Positions 33,542-41,815 of a DNA stretch of 48,006 nt are shown here, one piece after another. The DNA is from an uncultured Bacteroidales bacterium (GTDB lineage: Bacteria > Bacteroidota > Bacteroidia > Bacteroidales > F082): the NCBI GenBank assembly GCA_947303625.1, contig CAMYYV010000009.1:1-48006 (forward strand), in the 5' to 3' direction. The position numbers and the translations under genes are program-made. The notes under the pieces were generated by a model. It did no database searches. It was not told the origin of the DNA and saw only the letters and a list, made by a program, of their open reading frames with translations. Positions within the stretch are counted from its first letter, which is position 1. Each line of letters starts with the position of its first letter.

Positions 33542-34459
33542 ATGAAGAAATCCCTATTGGTATTTGCTGCCGCGCTGTTGCTGGCGGCCTGCGGACAGAA
33601 TAACACCCCCCAAGACCCATCGACGACCACGTCCAACGACACAACAAAGGAGAAGTATGTCTTCCCAGGTGTGCCGGTGGCTCCGATACAGCATGTCGAA
33701 GTTCCCATCAAAGGGGATTTTGATCCTACCGCTACTGGTGACCCCAATGCGCCTGTCTTAAGGCTTGAAGAAGGCATGCCGCTCGACTTCAGCCAGCTTC
33801 AGGGCGGTGGTGCCTCGGTGGAAGAACGTGTGGCCGCACAAATCGACTCCATTCGCTACAAGGCGGAGCACGGCGATGTCAAGTTCCAGTATGCCTATGG
33901 TGTTTGCTACGAGAAGGGCTGGGGAGTGGATGAAGACATGAAAGAGGCGGCAGCGTGGTACCTGAAGGCGGCCGAGAAGGGCAACGGTCCCGCCTGCACT
34001 GCCTTGGGCAACTTCTACCGTGAAGGCACCGGGGTGAAAGCCAGTGCCGACAAGGCTTTCGAGTGGTACCAGAAGGGTGCCGCTGTCAATGACGACCAGG
34101 CCATGCTCAATGTCGGCAACTGTTATTATTATGGCATGGGTACTGCGAAAGACGAACAGAAGGCTATCAAGTGGTGGGAAGACGCCGCCGATGCGGGCAA
34201 TGCCTTTGCCATGTCGATGATAGGCGATTGCTACTTCTTCGGTCAAGGCAAAGAAAAGGACTTGAAGAAAGCTATCGAATACTATAGTCCCGCCTCCGAG
34301 AAAGGGGTGAGCAGCGCCCAATACCGTTTAGGCATCCTTTATTATACCGGCGAGGGTGTGGAGCAAGATCAGTCCTACGCCAAGCTCCTCATGCGCAAGG
34401 CCGCCGATGGCGGCATGGAGGAGGCGCAGGTGTTTCTAAATAAGTATTTCAAGGAATAA
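33542..34459 (+). CDS. Sel1-repeat lipoprotein
   Basis: 305 residues with a lipobox (LLVFAAALLLAAC) and, from about residue 115, five Sel1-type repeats of about 36 residues (VKFQYAYGVCYEKGWGVDED, ACTALGNFYREGTGVKASAD, AMLNVGNCYYYGMGTAKDEQ, AMSMIGDCYFFGQGKEKDLK, SAQYRLGILYYTGEGVEQDQ). Sel1 repeats are helical scaffolds for protein contacts, often in envelope signalling. Monocistronic: its own promoter and a strong terminator at 34467-34493. Confidence 0.9.
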   Translation: MKKSLLVFAAALLLAACGQNNTPQDPSTTTSNDTTKEKYVFPGVPVAPIQHVEVPIKGDFDPTATGDPNAPVLRLEEGMPLDFSQLQGGGASVEERVAAQIDSIRYKAEHGDVKFQYAYGVCYEKGWGVDEDMKEAAAWYLKAAEKGNGPACTALGNFYREGTGVKASADKAFEWYQKGAAVNDDQAMLNVGNCYYYGMGTAKDEQKAIKWWEDAADAGNAFAMSMIGDCYFFGQGKEKDLKKAIEYYSPASEKGVSSAQYRLGILYYTGEGVEQDQSYAKLLMRKAADGGMEEAQVFLNKYFKE

Positions 34460-34466
34460 CTTACAC

Positions 34467-34493
34467 AAAGGATTTCGTCTGAAATCCTTTTTT
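34467..34493. terminator. Terminator hairpin AAAGGATTTC-GTCT-GAAATCCTTT
   Basis: A perfect ten-base stem and T tract eight bases after the Sel1 stop. It ends three bases before the -7 element of the next gene. Confidence 0.88.
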
Positions 34494-34495
34494 GT

Positions 34496-34503
34496 TATCT
34501 TTG
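34496..34503 (+). promoter_or_regulatory. -7 promoter element TATCTTTG for the TPR regulator
   Basis: TATCTTTG ends five bases before the ATG at 34509; the -33 position falls inside the terminator hairpin. Confidence 0.62.
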
Positions 34504-34508
34504 CAGGC

Positions 34509-36257
34509 ATGAAACGCTTTGCTTGGATAGGTATCTTGATTTTGTTTGTTTTTGCGGCTTGCGACACCACTACGCGTGAGGCACGCCGCATGGTGAAGCG
34601 TGCCGAGCGGTTGGCCGACACCTTGCCTGACAGCACCGTGCGCCTCATCGACAGCGTATTGCGCATGCCTGTGCGTTTCGGTGAGCGCGAGCGCATGAAT
34701 ATGGCCTTGTTGCAGGCCGAGGCCTTGTTTGGCTGTAGAGACGTTTCCCGAAACGTCTCGAAAAACGACGATGGTTTGTTGGGAGACGTTTCAGGAAACG
34801 TCTCTACCCTTTCGCCTATCATGGACGACGATTTCTTCGACGACCAAGCCCACATCTCCACCAGCCCTGAATTGGAGCGAGCCTCTGCCTATTATGCCAG
34901 GAAGGAGGACTACGGCAAGGCCGCCCACGCCGCCCTCTACAGCGGTTTTGTGCAGCAGAACTACAACGAGAAGGAGGCCGCCATGCACTCGTTCAAGGAG
35001 GCCGAGCAATATGGCATGATGGCGGGCGACAGCCTTACCGTGGCCCGGGCGGAATACAAGATGGGGAAGATGCTGTTTGATGAATACATGGAGCAGGAAG
35101 CCCAAGACATGTTTCGAAAATCCAAGAAGTTTATTGGTAACCATCACACCGAAAGAGCATCTATCGAAAATAGCGAAGCCGTAATCTATATCCTGATGGG
35201 GCAATTTGACGATGCCGATTCCTGCCTTCAACGTGGAATGATTCTGGCCGAAAAATGGCATTCCGACAAAGTCATTCGTAAAATCCACAACAACTATTCG
35301 GTGCTATACCGCCTCCAAGGCAAGTATGACCAAGCCGTTGATTGCCTGCATCGAATGATGGACAACCCAAATCTTGGCGAAAACGATGTGTTAGTGCTGA
35401 ACTTGAACTTGGGCAATGTGTATTTTGACAAGAAAGAGATGGATTCAGCCGCCAAATACTACCAATTTGTAGAATTGGCGCTACCTAAGGTCAACGTAAA
35501 AAAAGAGACTGTACTTGCTGCATACGAAGCGCTTTACCGTTTCGCAGAAGACCAAAACGACGACTCTTTAGCCTTACAATATCGTGAATTGCACGAAAAG
35601 GGATTGTATGATTTGATGGTCCTGCGGCAAAAACAGACTATCTATAGAATTCAAAAGCAATTCGACTACGAAAGCCTTCAGAATGAAATGAACAAAAAGC
35701 TCCTTCAGAGACAACGCCTTATCACCTTGCTCGCAGTATTCACCATCATTGGTCTCGGGGCATTGGCAGTTTCGCAAATCCGACTGGCAAGAACACGCAA
35801 ACACGAAGCCGAAACCAACGCCAACCTGTTCCACTTCATGCAACAGAACAAGGCTTTGGTGGAAAGCAACATGAGGCATGAGCAAAAGGTGGAGGACGCG
35901 GCCCAACAACTTTCAGACATGCTTCATAAAAGGCTCATGGCAATGCTGAAGCTCGACTATTGCCTTAAGACCCCGATAGACAAGATTGCCGCCAAGGACT
36001 TGGAAAAAGAAGTGTTCGGCGACGGCGACCATTGGGAAGCCGTGAAGGAGGTTCTCGATTCGCTCTATCCCGGCCTGTGGGAAACCATAGGACTGAAATA
36101 TCCTGACATGGATGAGATGGAGCGTCGCGTATGCATGCTGTCGCGCCTCAAATTGTCGCGTCTGAGCGAAGCCGCCCTGCTCGGGGTTAGCGTCAGCGTG
36201 CTCGACAAGCTTCGCACCAAGGTCCGCAAGACGGTGGAACAAGAAGAAACACGATAG
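34509..36257 (+). CDS. TPR - transmembrane - HTH-like regulatory protein
   Basis: 582 residues. The N-terminus has a lipobox-like signal (ILILFVFAAC), then TPR-like repeats (FDDADSCLQRGMILAEKW, YDQAVDCLHRMMD and others) from about 130 to 370, a coiled coil, a membrane helix (RLITLLAVFTIIGLGALAVSQI, near 410), a second coiled coil, and a cytoplasmic end (DMDEMERRVCMLSRLKLSRL then SEAALLGVSVSVLDKLRTKV) resembling the degenerate HTH of Bacteroidetes TPR regulators. I infer a membrane-bound transcription factor that senses in the periplasm. A family D palindrome (34735-34807) is in frame near residue 80 (CRDVSRNVSKNDDGLLGDVS). The island downstream is its probable target. Confidence 0.77.
   Translation: MKRFAWIGILILFVFAACDTTTREARRMVKRAERLADTLPDSTVRLIDSVLRMPVRFGERERMNMALLQAEALFGCRDVSRNVSKNDDGLLGDVSGNVSTLSPIMDDDFFDDQAHISTSPELERASAYYARKEDYGKAAHAALYSGFVQQNYNEKEAAMHSFKEAEQYGMMAGDSLTVARAEYKMGKMLFDEYMEQEAQDMFRKSKKFIGNHHTERASIENSEAVIYILMGQFDDADSCLQRGMILAEKWHSDKVIRKIHNNYSVLYRLQGKYDQAVDCLHRMMDNPNLGENDVLVLNLNLGNVYFDKKEMDSAAKYYQFVELALPKVNVKKETVLAAYEALYRFAEDQNDDSLALQYRELHEKGLYDLMVLRQKQTIYRIQKQFDYESLQNEMNKKLLQRQRLITLLAVFTIIGLGALAVSQIRLARTRKHEAETNANLFHFMQQNKALVESNMRHEQKVEDAAQQLSDMLHKRLMAMLKLDYCLKTPIDKIAAKDLEKEVFGDGDHWEAVKEVLDSLYPGLWETIGLKYPDMDEMERRVCMLSRLKLSRLSEAALLGVSVSVLDKLRTKVRKTVEQEETR
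34735..34807. repeat. Family D double palindrome, in CDS
   Basis: Two adjacent dyads, GAGACGTTTC-CC-GAAACGTCTC and GAGACGTTTC-AG-GAAACGTCTC, with GTA and TAC at the outer ends and a 24-base spacer. Read in frame in the regulator. Confidence 0.88.
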
Positions 36258-36295
36258 CGGTTTTCAAGAAAATCGCGGTGTTTTTCACCTCAAAG

Positions 36296-36403
36296 TTCGG
36301 TGTCCAGACTTGAAAAGTTCGGACGATAGAAGTTGTAACAGTTTGTAATAAAACAACTTAACACGATATGACCGCCGAAAAAGTTCGGACGGCATTTCGG
36401 ACG
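36296..36403 (+). promoter_or_regulatory. Direct TTCGGACG repeats upstream of DUF3244 gene
   Basis: TTCGGACG occurs at 36318-36325, 36384-36391 and 36396-36403, with a partial TTCGGTGTCC at 36296. The last two are 12 bases apart, and the third covers the -33 position of the promoter at 36418. These are candidate binding sites for the adjacent regulator. Confidence 0.5.
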
Positions 36404-36417
36404 ACCTCCCTATGGCC

Positions 36418-36425
36418 TATTTTTG
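36418..36425 (+). promoter_or_regulatory. -7 promoter element TATTTTTG for the DUF3244 island
   Basis: TATTTTTG matches TAnnTTTG and precedes the ATG at 36493 by about 68 bases. Confidence 0.72.
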
Positions 36426-36492
36426 CATCGTGATTTTATTCACGACATGCATGTTATCTAATCAATTTGTCAAACTTAATATTATCTCATCT

Positions 36493-36906
36493 ATGAACAA
36501 AAAAGCACTAATCATTATCGCACTTTGCGCTTTAGGCCTATGCATTGGAGAAACACATGCCATAAACACGACCTCCTTAGCACCTATTAATACATGGGAG
36601 ATTGCAGATCCTCCTCAAGGCTATGAAAAGATACATCTACACGGCACTTTGATGCTAGGCATCGGCCCCAACGCCGTCGTGGCAGGTGCCAGTGACAACG
36701 CTGTCTACATCGGCTTCAACCAGGATTTCGGCAATGTAAGCATCTCTATCTATAATAGTATTGGCGGTCTTATATACAATACCGTGGTGAACACTGCAGT
36801 GCAGTCCGTGGTCATCATTCCTATTACCACGGCAGCCAGCGGTACATATACCGTGGAAATCAATAATGCTACTGATTATGCCGAAGGAGATTTTGACCAT
36901 AACTAA
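36493..36906 (+). CDS. DUF3244 family exported protein
   Basis: 137 residues from the ATG at 36493. A longer frame starting at 36412 would begin within the promoter, so I reject it. Signal peptide: ALIIIALCALGLCIGETHA. The mature part shows the DUF3244 pattern (VYIGFNQDFGNVSISIYNSI, then IIPITTAASGTYTVEI), an Ig-like small beta fold with a Gly-Thr-Tyr-Thr final strand. Function unknown; in Bacteroides such genes are found near TPR regulators. A+T-rich compared with flanking genes. Confidence 0.8.
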   Translation: MNKKALIIIALCALGLCIGETHAINTTSLAPINTWEIADPPQGYEKIHLHGTLMLGIGPNAVVAGASDNAVYIGFNQDFGNVSISIYNSIGGLIYNTVVNTAVQSVVIIPITTAASGTYTVEINNATDYAEGDFDHN

Positions 36907-37358
36907 ATAAACAGCAATCGCCCTATACTTTCTATGTCTTGGGGAACGGAAATGTTTACGCTCTTGGCAGCTACCTAACAATTACGGGATCAGGGCCCTC
37001 TGGAAAAGGCACTCATTCCATCGAAAACGCTTCGGAAATGGTATCTCGGATGAAAGGTTACTATTTGGACACAAACGAGTTTGAGGGAGTTACCCCCGAG
37101 GAACTCGAAAATAGCAGCTTTGTGTCACCCGAAGCGTTGGAAGGCCTGCTTCGTGACTTGGAGAAAGGCCGCACTGCGGGTATGGTGGCCGAGGAACTCG
37201 AAGAGGTGTTGCCAGAGGCCGTGCGTCACAATCCCGAAGGATTGGCGGGCATCAACTACGACGCGATTGTCGCTGTGCTAATAGAAGCCTTCAAGGAGCA
37301 ACAGGCAAGGATTGACCAGTTAGAATCCATCCTGAGGGAAAACGGCCTTTATCGATAA
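36903..37358 (+). pseudogene. 5'-truncated tail-fibre/S74 chaperone-domain gene
   Basis: The frame is open from 36903 to 37358 with no ATG near the start (a TTG at 36939 is the first possible start). The C-terminus looks like a Peptidase_S74 chaperone domain: AGMVAEELEEVLPEAV, INYDAIVAVLIEAFKEQQAR and a final coiled coil. The upstream part (SPYTFYVLGNGNVYALGSYL) matches the middle of such proteins, so a signal peptide and first half are missing. It is likely the remnant of a longer exported protein, in a different frame from the DUF3244 gene; a short functional product is possible but not likely. Confidence 0.6.
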
Positions 37359-37371
37359 AACCCTTGCAGCC

Positions 37372-38583
37372 ATGAAAAAGTTTGTATACCTTTGCGGCAT
37401 GATGTTGCTGAGTTTGAATATGGTAGCGCAGATTGACTTGAGTCAAGGATGGAGTCTTGTACTCGATGAACAGTTTGCTGGTACGGGAAGAACTTGGGAT
37501 TCTACTTATTTTGAAAAACGCCCCGAAAACATACCTGCAGATTCCAATTGGAAATGTTTATGGCGTGTTGATGCACCAGAATCCATTGATGGTGTTACTA
37601 AAAAGAAATATCATCATGCATTCCAACGTTCTAACACCTTATTCAACAATGGGGTTTTAAATGACAATAAAATGCGATTGGTGGCAGAATACATCTCTGG
37701 CGACACTCTTGTCTGTGACAATATTAGGCCTGTAGGTTATGAAATCCCGAAAGGCACAGGACATCATTGCGACACTGCTAAAAATAACATCCGCTATTAT
37801 TCAGGCAACATACAATCCAGATACCAATCTTATGAATATGGATATTACGAGATAGAATGTGCTCTGCCTATACATAAAGGCATCCATACAAGTTTTTGGC
37901 TTTATGGGGAACGCGAAGATGTGGCTGCGGGCTACAAATACTATGAAGAAATAGACATTATGGAATATTCTCATAATGATTGGGAGGGTGATTCTCTTCG
38001 AGGTTATAGTTCCGGAATATGGTATAAAAAACAAGACATAAGTGAATCTTCGTTTCCAGACCATTATGGTTATAGAAACTTTCACATGGACGTAACAGAG
38101 CCTGATATCAATCATTTGCACACCTACGGTTGCGAGTGGATGCCCAACTATATCATCTTTTATCGTGATGGCAAGGTTACTCATGAATTCCATGACGTGC
38201 AACATATTCCGCAATACCCCAAATATATAAAAACAGGGTATACTATTGATCATAGGGCGTTAGACGAATCTCCTTTTTGGTTGGGCCCCGATACGTTATC
38301 CATTAACTATATCAAAGTTTATAAACTCAATACCGACTGTGATACGGACGAGCACGTACAAACCTTACAACAGTTGAACCAAATCAACAGCATGAAGCGT
38401 TCCATCACTTTCAATAGTTCAAGTGGAATAACAATACCATCAGCCACAAACAAAACCCTTCGAGCCTCAGATTATATCCTCATCAATGGACCGTTAGAAA
38501 TCGCCATAGGTGCACAACTCACCTTAATGGTACACGAATGTCCGGATTATACCAGTAATTATACGGAAATGTCGAATCCTTAA
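37372..38583 (+). CDS. Glycoside hydrolase family 16 protein
   Basis: 403 residues with a signal peptide (FVYLCGMMLLSLNMVAQ). The GH16 active-site motif EIDIME is at residues 193-198 (E193 nucleophile, D195, E198 acid/base). Typical framework: NIQSRYQSYEYGYYEIE, GIHTSFWLYG, and YGCEWMPNYIIFYRDGKV. GH16 enzymes cleave beta-1,3/1,4-glucans or galactans (laminarin, carrageenan, agar and others); subfamily not visible. The C-terminal ~60 residues (ITIPSATNKTLRASDYILI, then VHECPDY) form an extra beta segment. Part of the A+T-rich island. Starts 13 bases after the S74 remnant. Confidence 0.85.
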   Translation: MKKFVYLCGMMLLSLNMVAQIDLSQGWSLVLDEQFAGTGRTWDSTYFEKRPENIPADSNWKCLWRVDAPESIDGVTKKKYHHAFQRSNTLFNNGVLNDNKMRLVAEYISGDTLVCDNIRPVGYEIPKGTGHHCDTAKNNIRYYSGNIQSRYQSYEYGYYEIECALPIHKGIHTSFWLYGEREDVAAGYKYYEEIDIMEYSHNDWEGDSLRGYSSGIWYKKQDISESSFPDHYGYRNFHMDVTEPDINHLHTYGCEWMPNYIIFYRDGKVTHEFHDVQHIPQYPKYIKTGYTIDHRALDESPFWLGPDTLSINYIKVYKLNTDCDTDEHVQTLQQLNQINSMKRSITFNSSSGITIPSATNKTLRASDYILINGPLEIAIGAQLTLMVHECPDYTSNYTEMSNP

Positions 38584-38596
38584 AACAATAAATAAG

Positions 38597-39427
38597 ATGA
38601 AAAGAGCGAAACTACTGACCTTTTTATTAACGTTTTTGACTATCACAAGCGTAAACGCCCAACAAGGCGAGATTATCTATAGAGAGTTTGATCCGCCATT
38701 GGAAATTGTACAAAATATTTATGGTCCCGCCCAGAGTCTGGAATTGGACTTTGACGGTGACGGAGAGACAGACCACAGGTTTTATGGTGAAAGCGATCGC
38801 TGGCATGAATTTGATGTTATGGAGGTTTCTCTTAACGGATGGGAAACTAGATTGGTATATTTGGATGAAAACGATCCCAATACTTTTGATGCAAACGACA
38901 CTCTCATCCCCAACGCACCAAACGGATGGAGACGCGGCCCCAACTTTGCATATTACCATTTTCCTAACCTTAATGCCAATGGAATCTACCATGAAACTTG
39001 GGGAATGCATATAGAAATTGATGACAAAGACTATTATGGTTGGTATCACGGTTATGGTATGGAAGGAAGAGAATATTCAGGTGGACCTTATCTGTATAAA
39101 ATATATATTGACAAAATAGCCTTCTGCACCATTCCAGACTTCCCCCTGTGCTATGGACAGACCAGCCTTACTGTTGGCGTTAATGAAAACGAATTATCCT
39201 CTTTTGCCACCCTCCATCCCAACCCCACCACCAGCCAAGTCACCATCACTGGTCAAAATTTGAAGACCGCCGAAGTCTTCAACACCCTCGGGCAACATGT
39301 GGCCACAGCCATGGGTGATGGAGAAAGGCTCACAGTGGACCTCTGCGGGCAGCCGGCAGGCATCTATTTTGTCAAAATCACCGACAAGGGAGGCCGGAAG
39401 TGTGTGCGCAAGGTGGTGAAGGAATAG
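38597..39427 (+). CDS. T9SS-sorted secreted protein
   Basis: 276 residues. Signal peptide (LLTFLLTFLTITSVNAQ), an unrecognised middle part (LELDFDGDGETDHRFYG, NGWRRGPNFAYYHFP), and a type IX secretion system type A sorting domain at the end (LHPNPTTSQVTITG, VFNTLGQHVATA, GIYFVKITDKGGRKCVRKVV). The protein should be exported through the outer membrane and attached at the surface. Last gene of the island; its stop abuts the stop of the ROK gene with no space between. Confidence 0.9.
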   Translation: MKRAKLLTFLLTFLTITSVNAQQGEIIYREFDPPLEIVQNIYGPAQSLELDFDGDGETDHRFYGESDRWHEFDVMEVSLNGWETRLVYLDENDPNTFDANDTLIPNAPNGWRRGPNFAYYHFPNLNANGIYHETWGMHIEIDDKDYYGWYHGYGMEGREYSGGPYLYKIYIDKIAFCTIPDFPLCYGQTSLTVGVNENELSSFATLHPNPTTSQVTITGQNLKTAEVFNTLGQHVATAMGDGERLTVDLCGQPAGIYFVKITDKGGRKCVRKVVKE

Positions 39428-40375
39428 TTATGCCTTTACCAAAGCTGCAGCACCAAGGATAGCAGCATCGTTGTCGGGCAACTCCGAGACGCGGACCTCG
39501 ACACTGCCGTCGTAGACGAAACACAGATGTTTCTTGAACGACGCGCGCACCGGGTCCATCAGCACCTCGCCCGCCTTCACGGGACCGCCCATGAGGAAGA
39601 TGGCCTCGGGGCCGCTGAACGCCACCGCATTGGCCAAGGCGATGCCCAACCAGTACCCTGTCATTTCAAAGACCTTCAACGCCAACGGGTCGCCTTGTTG
39701 GGCCGCATCGCCTACCATCTTGCTGGTCAGATCGTCAGGATTGACGTCGGCTAAAGGGCCGTCATAGCTCGGTGTGGCTTCCAGCATCTCGAGTGCCGTG
39801 CGCCGGATGCCCGTGGCCGAGGTGTAAGTCTCGAGACAGCCTTTGCGTCCGCAGCCGCAGGGTCGTCCCTCGGGAATGAGGATGGCATGGCCCAATTCGC
39901 CTGCGCCTCCCGTCTTGCCATGCACCAGCTTGCCGTCGACCACGATGCCGCTCCCCACACCCGTGCCAAGGGTGAAGGTGATGAAGTTCTTCATGCCCTT
40001 GGCGCCGCCGTAGATGAGCTCGCCGTAGGCCGCGGCGTTGGCATCGTTGGAGACCACGACAGGCACGTCGATGTGCTTGTGAAACAGCGCCGCAAGGTCA
40101 ACCACGCCTTTGAAATTCAAGTTGGTGGCATTCTCGATACAGCCCGTGTAATAGTTGCCCGCCGGCGCCGCGATGCCGATGCCGTCGATGGCTGCCACGT
40201 CGTGTTCGGTCATCAAAGTACGGATCTGTTCGCAGATGTCCGACACATAAAGCGATGCGTCGTGATACTTGTTGGTCGGGAGGTTTTTCTTGGCCATGCA
40301 GCGGCCGTCGTCGCGCACCAGCCCAATGTCGGTGTTGGTGCCGCCAATGTCGATACCTATAGAATACGTGTTCAT
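39428..40375 (-). CDS. ROK-family sugar kinase (glucokinase-like)
   Basis: 315 residues from the ATG at 40375 (MNTYSIGIDIGGTNTD); the longer frame to 40447 starts upstream of a promoter-like site and lacks family sequence. Motifs: phosphate-binding GIDIGGTNTDIG, catalytic region VVSNDANAAAYGEL, and the zinc motif CGCGRKGCLET (near 172). ROK kinases phosphorylate glucose, N-acetylmannosamine or similar sugars. Weak -7 site TATTTTAG at 40399-40406 on the minus strand. Divergent from the RNA-ligase-like gene. Confidence 0.93.
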   Translation of the reverse strand: MNTYSIGIDIGGTNTDIGLVRDDGRCMAKKNLPTNKYHDASLYVSDICEQIRTLMTEHDVAAIDGIGIAAPAGNYYTGCIENATNLNFKGVVDLAALFHKHIDVPVVVSNDANAAAYGELIYGGAKGMKNFITFTLGTGVGSGIVVDGKLVHGKTGGAGELGHAILIPEGRPCGCGRKGCLETYTSATGIRRTALEMLEATPSYDGPLADVNPDDLTSKMVGDAAQQGDPLALKVFEMTGYWLGIALANAVAFSGPEAIFLMGGPVKAGEVLMDPVRASFKKHLCFVYDGSVEVRVSELPDNDAAILGAAALVKA

Positions 40376-40469
40376 GATGAGGTCTGTTTTTGAAAGGGCT
40401 AAAATACGGAAAAATGTTGTATCGGGAAGAAAAAGCGTGTTTTTCACCCTACAATTGAGACGTAAAGCC

Positions 40470-40477
40470 TATTTTTG
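40470..40477 (+). promoter_or_regulatory. -7 promoter element TATTTTTG for the RNA ligase-like gene
   Basis: TATTTTTGCAGCC at 40470 precedes the ATG at 40497 by about 20 bases. A quasi-palindrome (40417-40454: TTGTAtcGGG ... CCCTACAA) sits between this site and the opposing ROK site. Confidence 0.7.
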
Positions 40478-40496
40478 CAGCCGAAATCAAGAAACG

Positions 40497-41066
40497 ATGT
40501 ACACCAAACGAACCTTTTTAGCCATCCAAATCCCGAGCACAACGGATTATACCGCGATGGTGAACCGTCTGAAAAATAACCTGACCCACGAGAGATTCAT
40601 CAACTACTGCCGGCCCGAGAACATCCATCTGACGCTGAAGTTCCTCGGCAGCACACCCGTCGATGACATCCACAACATCATTGAGGCTTGCCAAAAGGTG
40701 GCCCGACGTCACCAGCCCTTCACCATGGACTTCGACAAAACAGGCTTCTTTGGAAAGAACCGTGTGCCTACCGTGCTTTGGCTCGGTATGAACAACCAGC
40801 CTCAGGCCCTCTTCGACCTTGAAGCCGACCTCTTGGACGCCTTCGACGACCTGGGCTACCTGCGCGACCGCCAGAACTTTGTACCTCACCTCACCGTGTG
40901 TCGCATCAAGTCGCTGGTCGACAAGCAGTTCTTCATGCAGGTCTACGACGGCATCGAAGCCAAGACCTACCTCCATGCCGACGTGAAGGAGCTGGTGTAT
41001 TACCAGAGCATCCTTCAGCCCACGGGACCGATTTACAAGGTGATTAAGAAAATACCGTTAGGTTGA
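40497..41066 (+). CDS. thpR: RNA 2',3'-cyclic phosphodiesterase / 2'-5' RNA ligase family
   Basis: 189 residues from the ATG at 40497; a frame reaching back to 40269 overlaps the ROK gene and is rejected. The two HxTx motifs of the 2H phosphoesterase fold are HLTL (H44) and HLTV (H131), and the family pattern PENIHLTLKFLGSTP is present. These enzymes hydrolyse 2',3'-cyclic phosphates on RNA ends; the ligase name is historical. Promoter at 40470-40477. Confidence 0.93.
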   Translation: MYTKRTFLAIQIPSTTDYTAMVNRLKNNLTHERFINYCRPENIHLTLKFLGSTPVDDIHNIIEACQKVARRHQPFTMDFDKTGFFGKNRVPTVLWLGMNNQPQALFDLEADLLDAFDDLGYLRDRQNFVPHLTVCRIKSLVDKQFFMQVYDGIEAKTYLHADVKELVYYQSILQPTGPIYKVIKKIPLG

Positions 41067-41114
41067 TTTGGCACTAAAATTGCGGCGAAAGCCCGCGTAC
41101 AAAGAAAAAAAGCG

Positions 41115-41122
41115 TACTTTTG
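41115..41122 (+). promoter_or_regulatory. -7 promoter element TACTTTTG for the LRR operon
   Basis: TACTTTTG matches TAnnTTTG and is 58 bases before the ATG at 41180. Confidence 0.72.
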
Positions 41123-41179
41123 CAATTTATTTGCCCCATTGGAGTTATTAGAGAAAAAACAAATAAAAATTCTATAAAA

Positions 41180-41815
41180 ATGAAAAGCAAACTCACAACC
41201 ATCCTGATGGTCCTTCTCGCCGCTTTTATCACGATAGGAGGCACCACCAGCTGCAAGAGCAAGAAGAGACTGGCCCGCGAAGCAGCCGAGGCCGAGTACA
41301 AATCAAGAGTGGAACAGGCCGTGAAAGACCTCAACGCCATCCTCGACGACGAGACCCTTTGGAGCCTCGAAGAGAAAGAGGCCCGTGTGCAGACCATCAA
41401 AGACTGGAACTTGCAAAACGCCGAAGTCGACGACCTGCTGTTCCAAGTGGAGAAAAAACTGGCCCGCGAACGCGCCCAGAAGGAAGAAGAGGAGCGTCGT
41501 GAGCGCGAGGAACGTGAGAAAGCCAATGCCGCTGATGCCGTGTTGGGACGTAACTTCAACAGCATCGCCAACGCCGCTAGCGCAAGTCAGGCCAACCGCG
41601 TCATCAACGAGACCTTGGGCATGTTTGAATCGCCCAACACGCCCGTGCTTATCATCATTAAGCAGAACCAAGGCTTCAACGACTACGACCGCCCCACCAC
41701 CATCGAGAAGTATCTCAACTATGTGAAGGACCAGAAAAAAGCCACCGAGAAGGTGCACCAAATCAAATACAACGATTCCGGAAAGATTAACGAACTTGAA
41801 CTGATAAAGAAATGA
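41180..41815 (+). CDS. Lipoprotein with coiled coil, first gene of LRR operon
   Basis: 211 residues from the ATG at 41180 (a frame to 41120 begins inside the promoter). The signal and lipobox are MVLLAAFITIGGTTSC. A charged coiled coil (ARERAQKEEEERREREEREK) runs to about residue 120, and a C-terminal domain has ASQANRVINETLGMF, NTPVLIIIKQNQGFNDYDRP and NDSGKINELELIKK. A similar xxANRVI(N/D)xxxxxF motif is in the next protein. Function unknown; the C-terminal ~90 residues resemble a small NTF2-like fold seen at the end of other Bacteroidales envelope proteins (inference). The stop overlaps the next start (ATGA). Confidence 0.78.
   Translation: MKSKLTTILMVLLAAFITIGGTTSCKSKKRLAREAAEAEYKSRVEQAVKDLNAILDDETLWSLEEKEARVQTIKDWNLQNAEVDDLLFQVEKKLARERAQKEEEERREREEREKANAADAVLGRNFNSIANAASASQANRVINETLGMFESPNTPVLIIIKQNQGFNDYDRPTTIEKYLNYVKDQKKATEKVHQIKYNDSGKINELELIKK

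Noticed and set aside
36412-36492. Start of the DUF3244 gene at 36412
   Set aside because: That ATG precedes the -7 promoter element at 36418-36425; the ATG at 36493 begins a normal signal peptide.
39425-39430. Adjacent convergent stop codons of the T9SS protein and ROK genes with no spacer
   Set aside because: It is real but needs no special explanation; convergent gene ends often abut or overlap in bacteria.
40376-40447. N-terminal extension of the ROK kinase to 40447
   Set aside because: The family sequence starts at the ATG at 40375, and the extension covers the promoter region.
40417-40454. Quasi-palindrome TTGTAtcGGG...CCCTACAA between ROK and the RNA ligase-like gene
   Set aside because: The pairing is imperfect and there is no second copy; too weak to call an operator.
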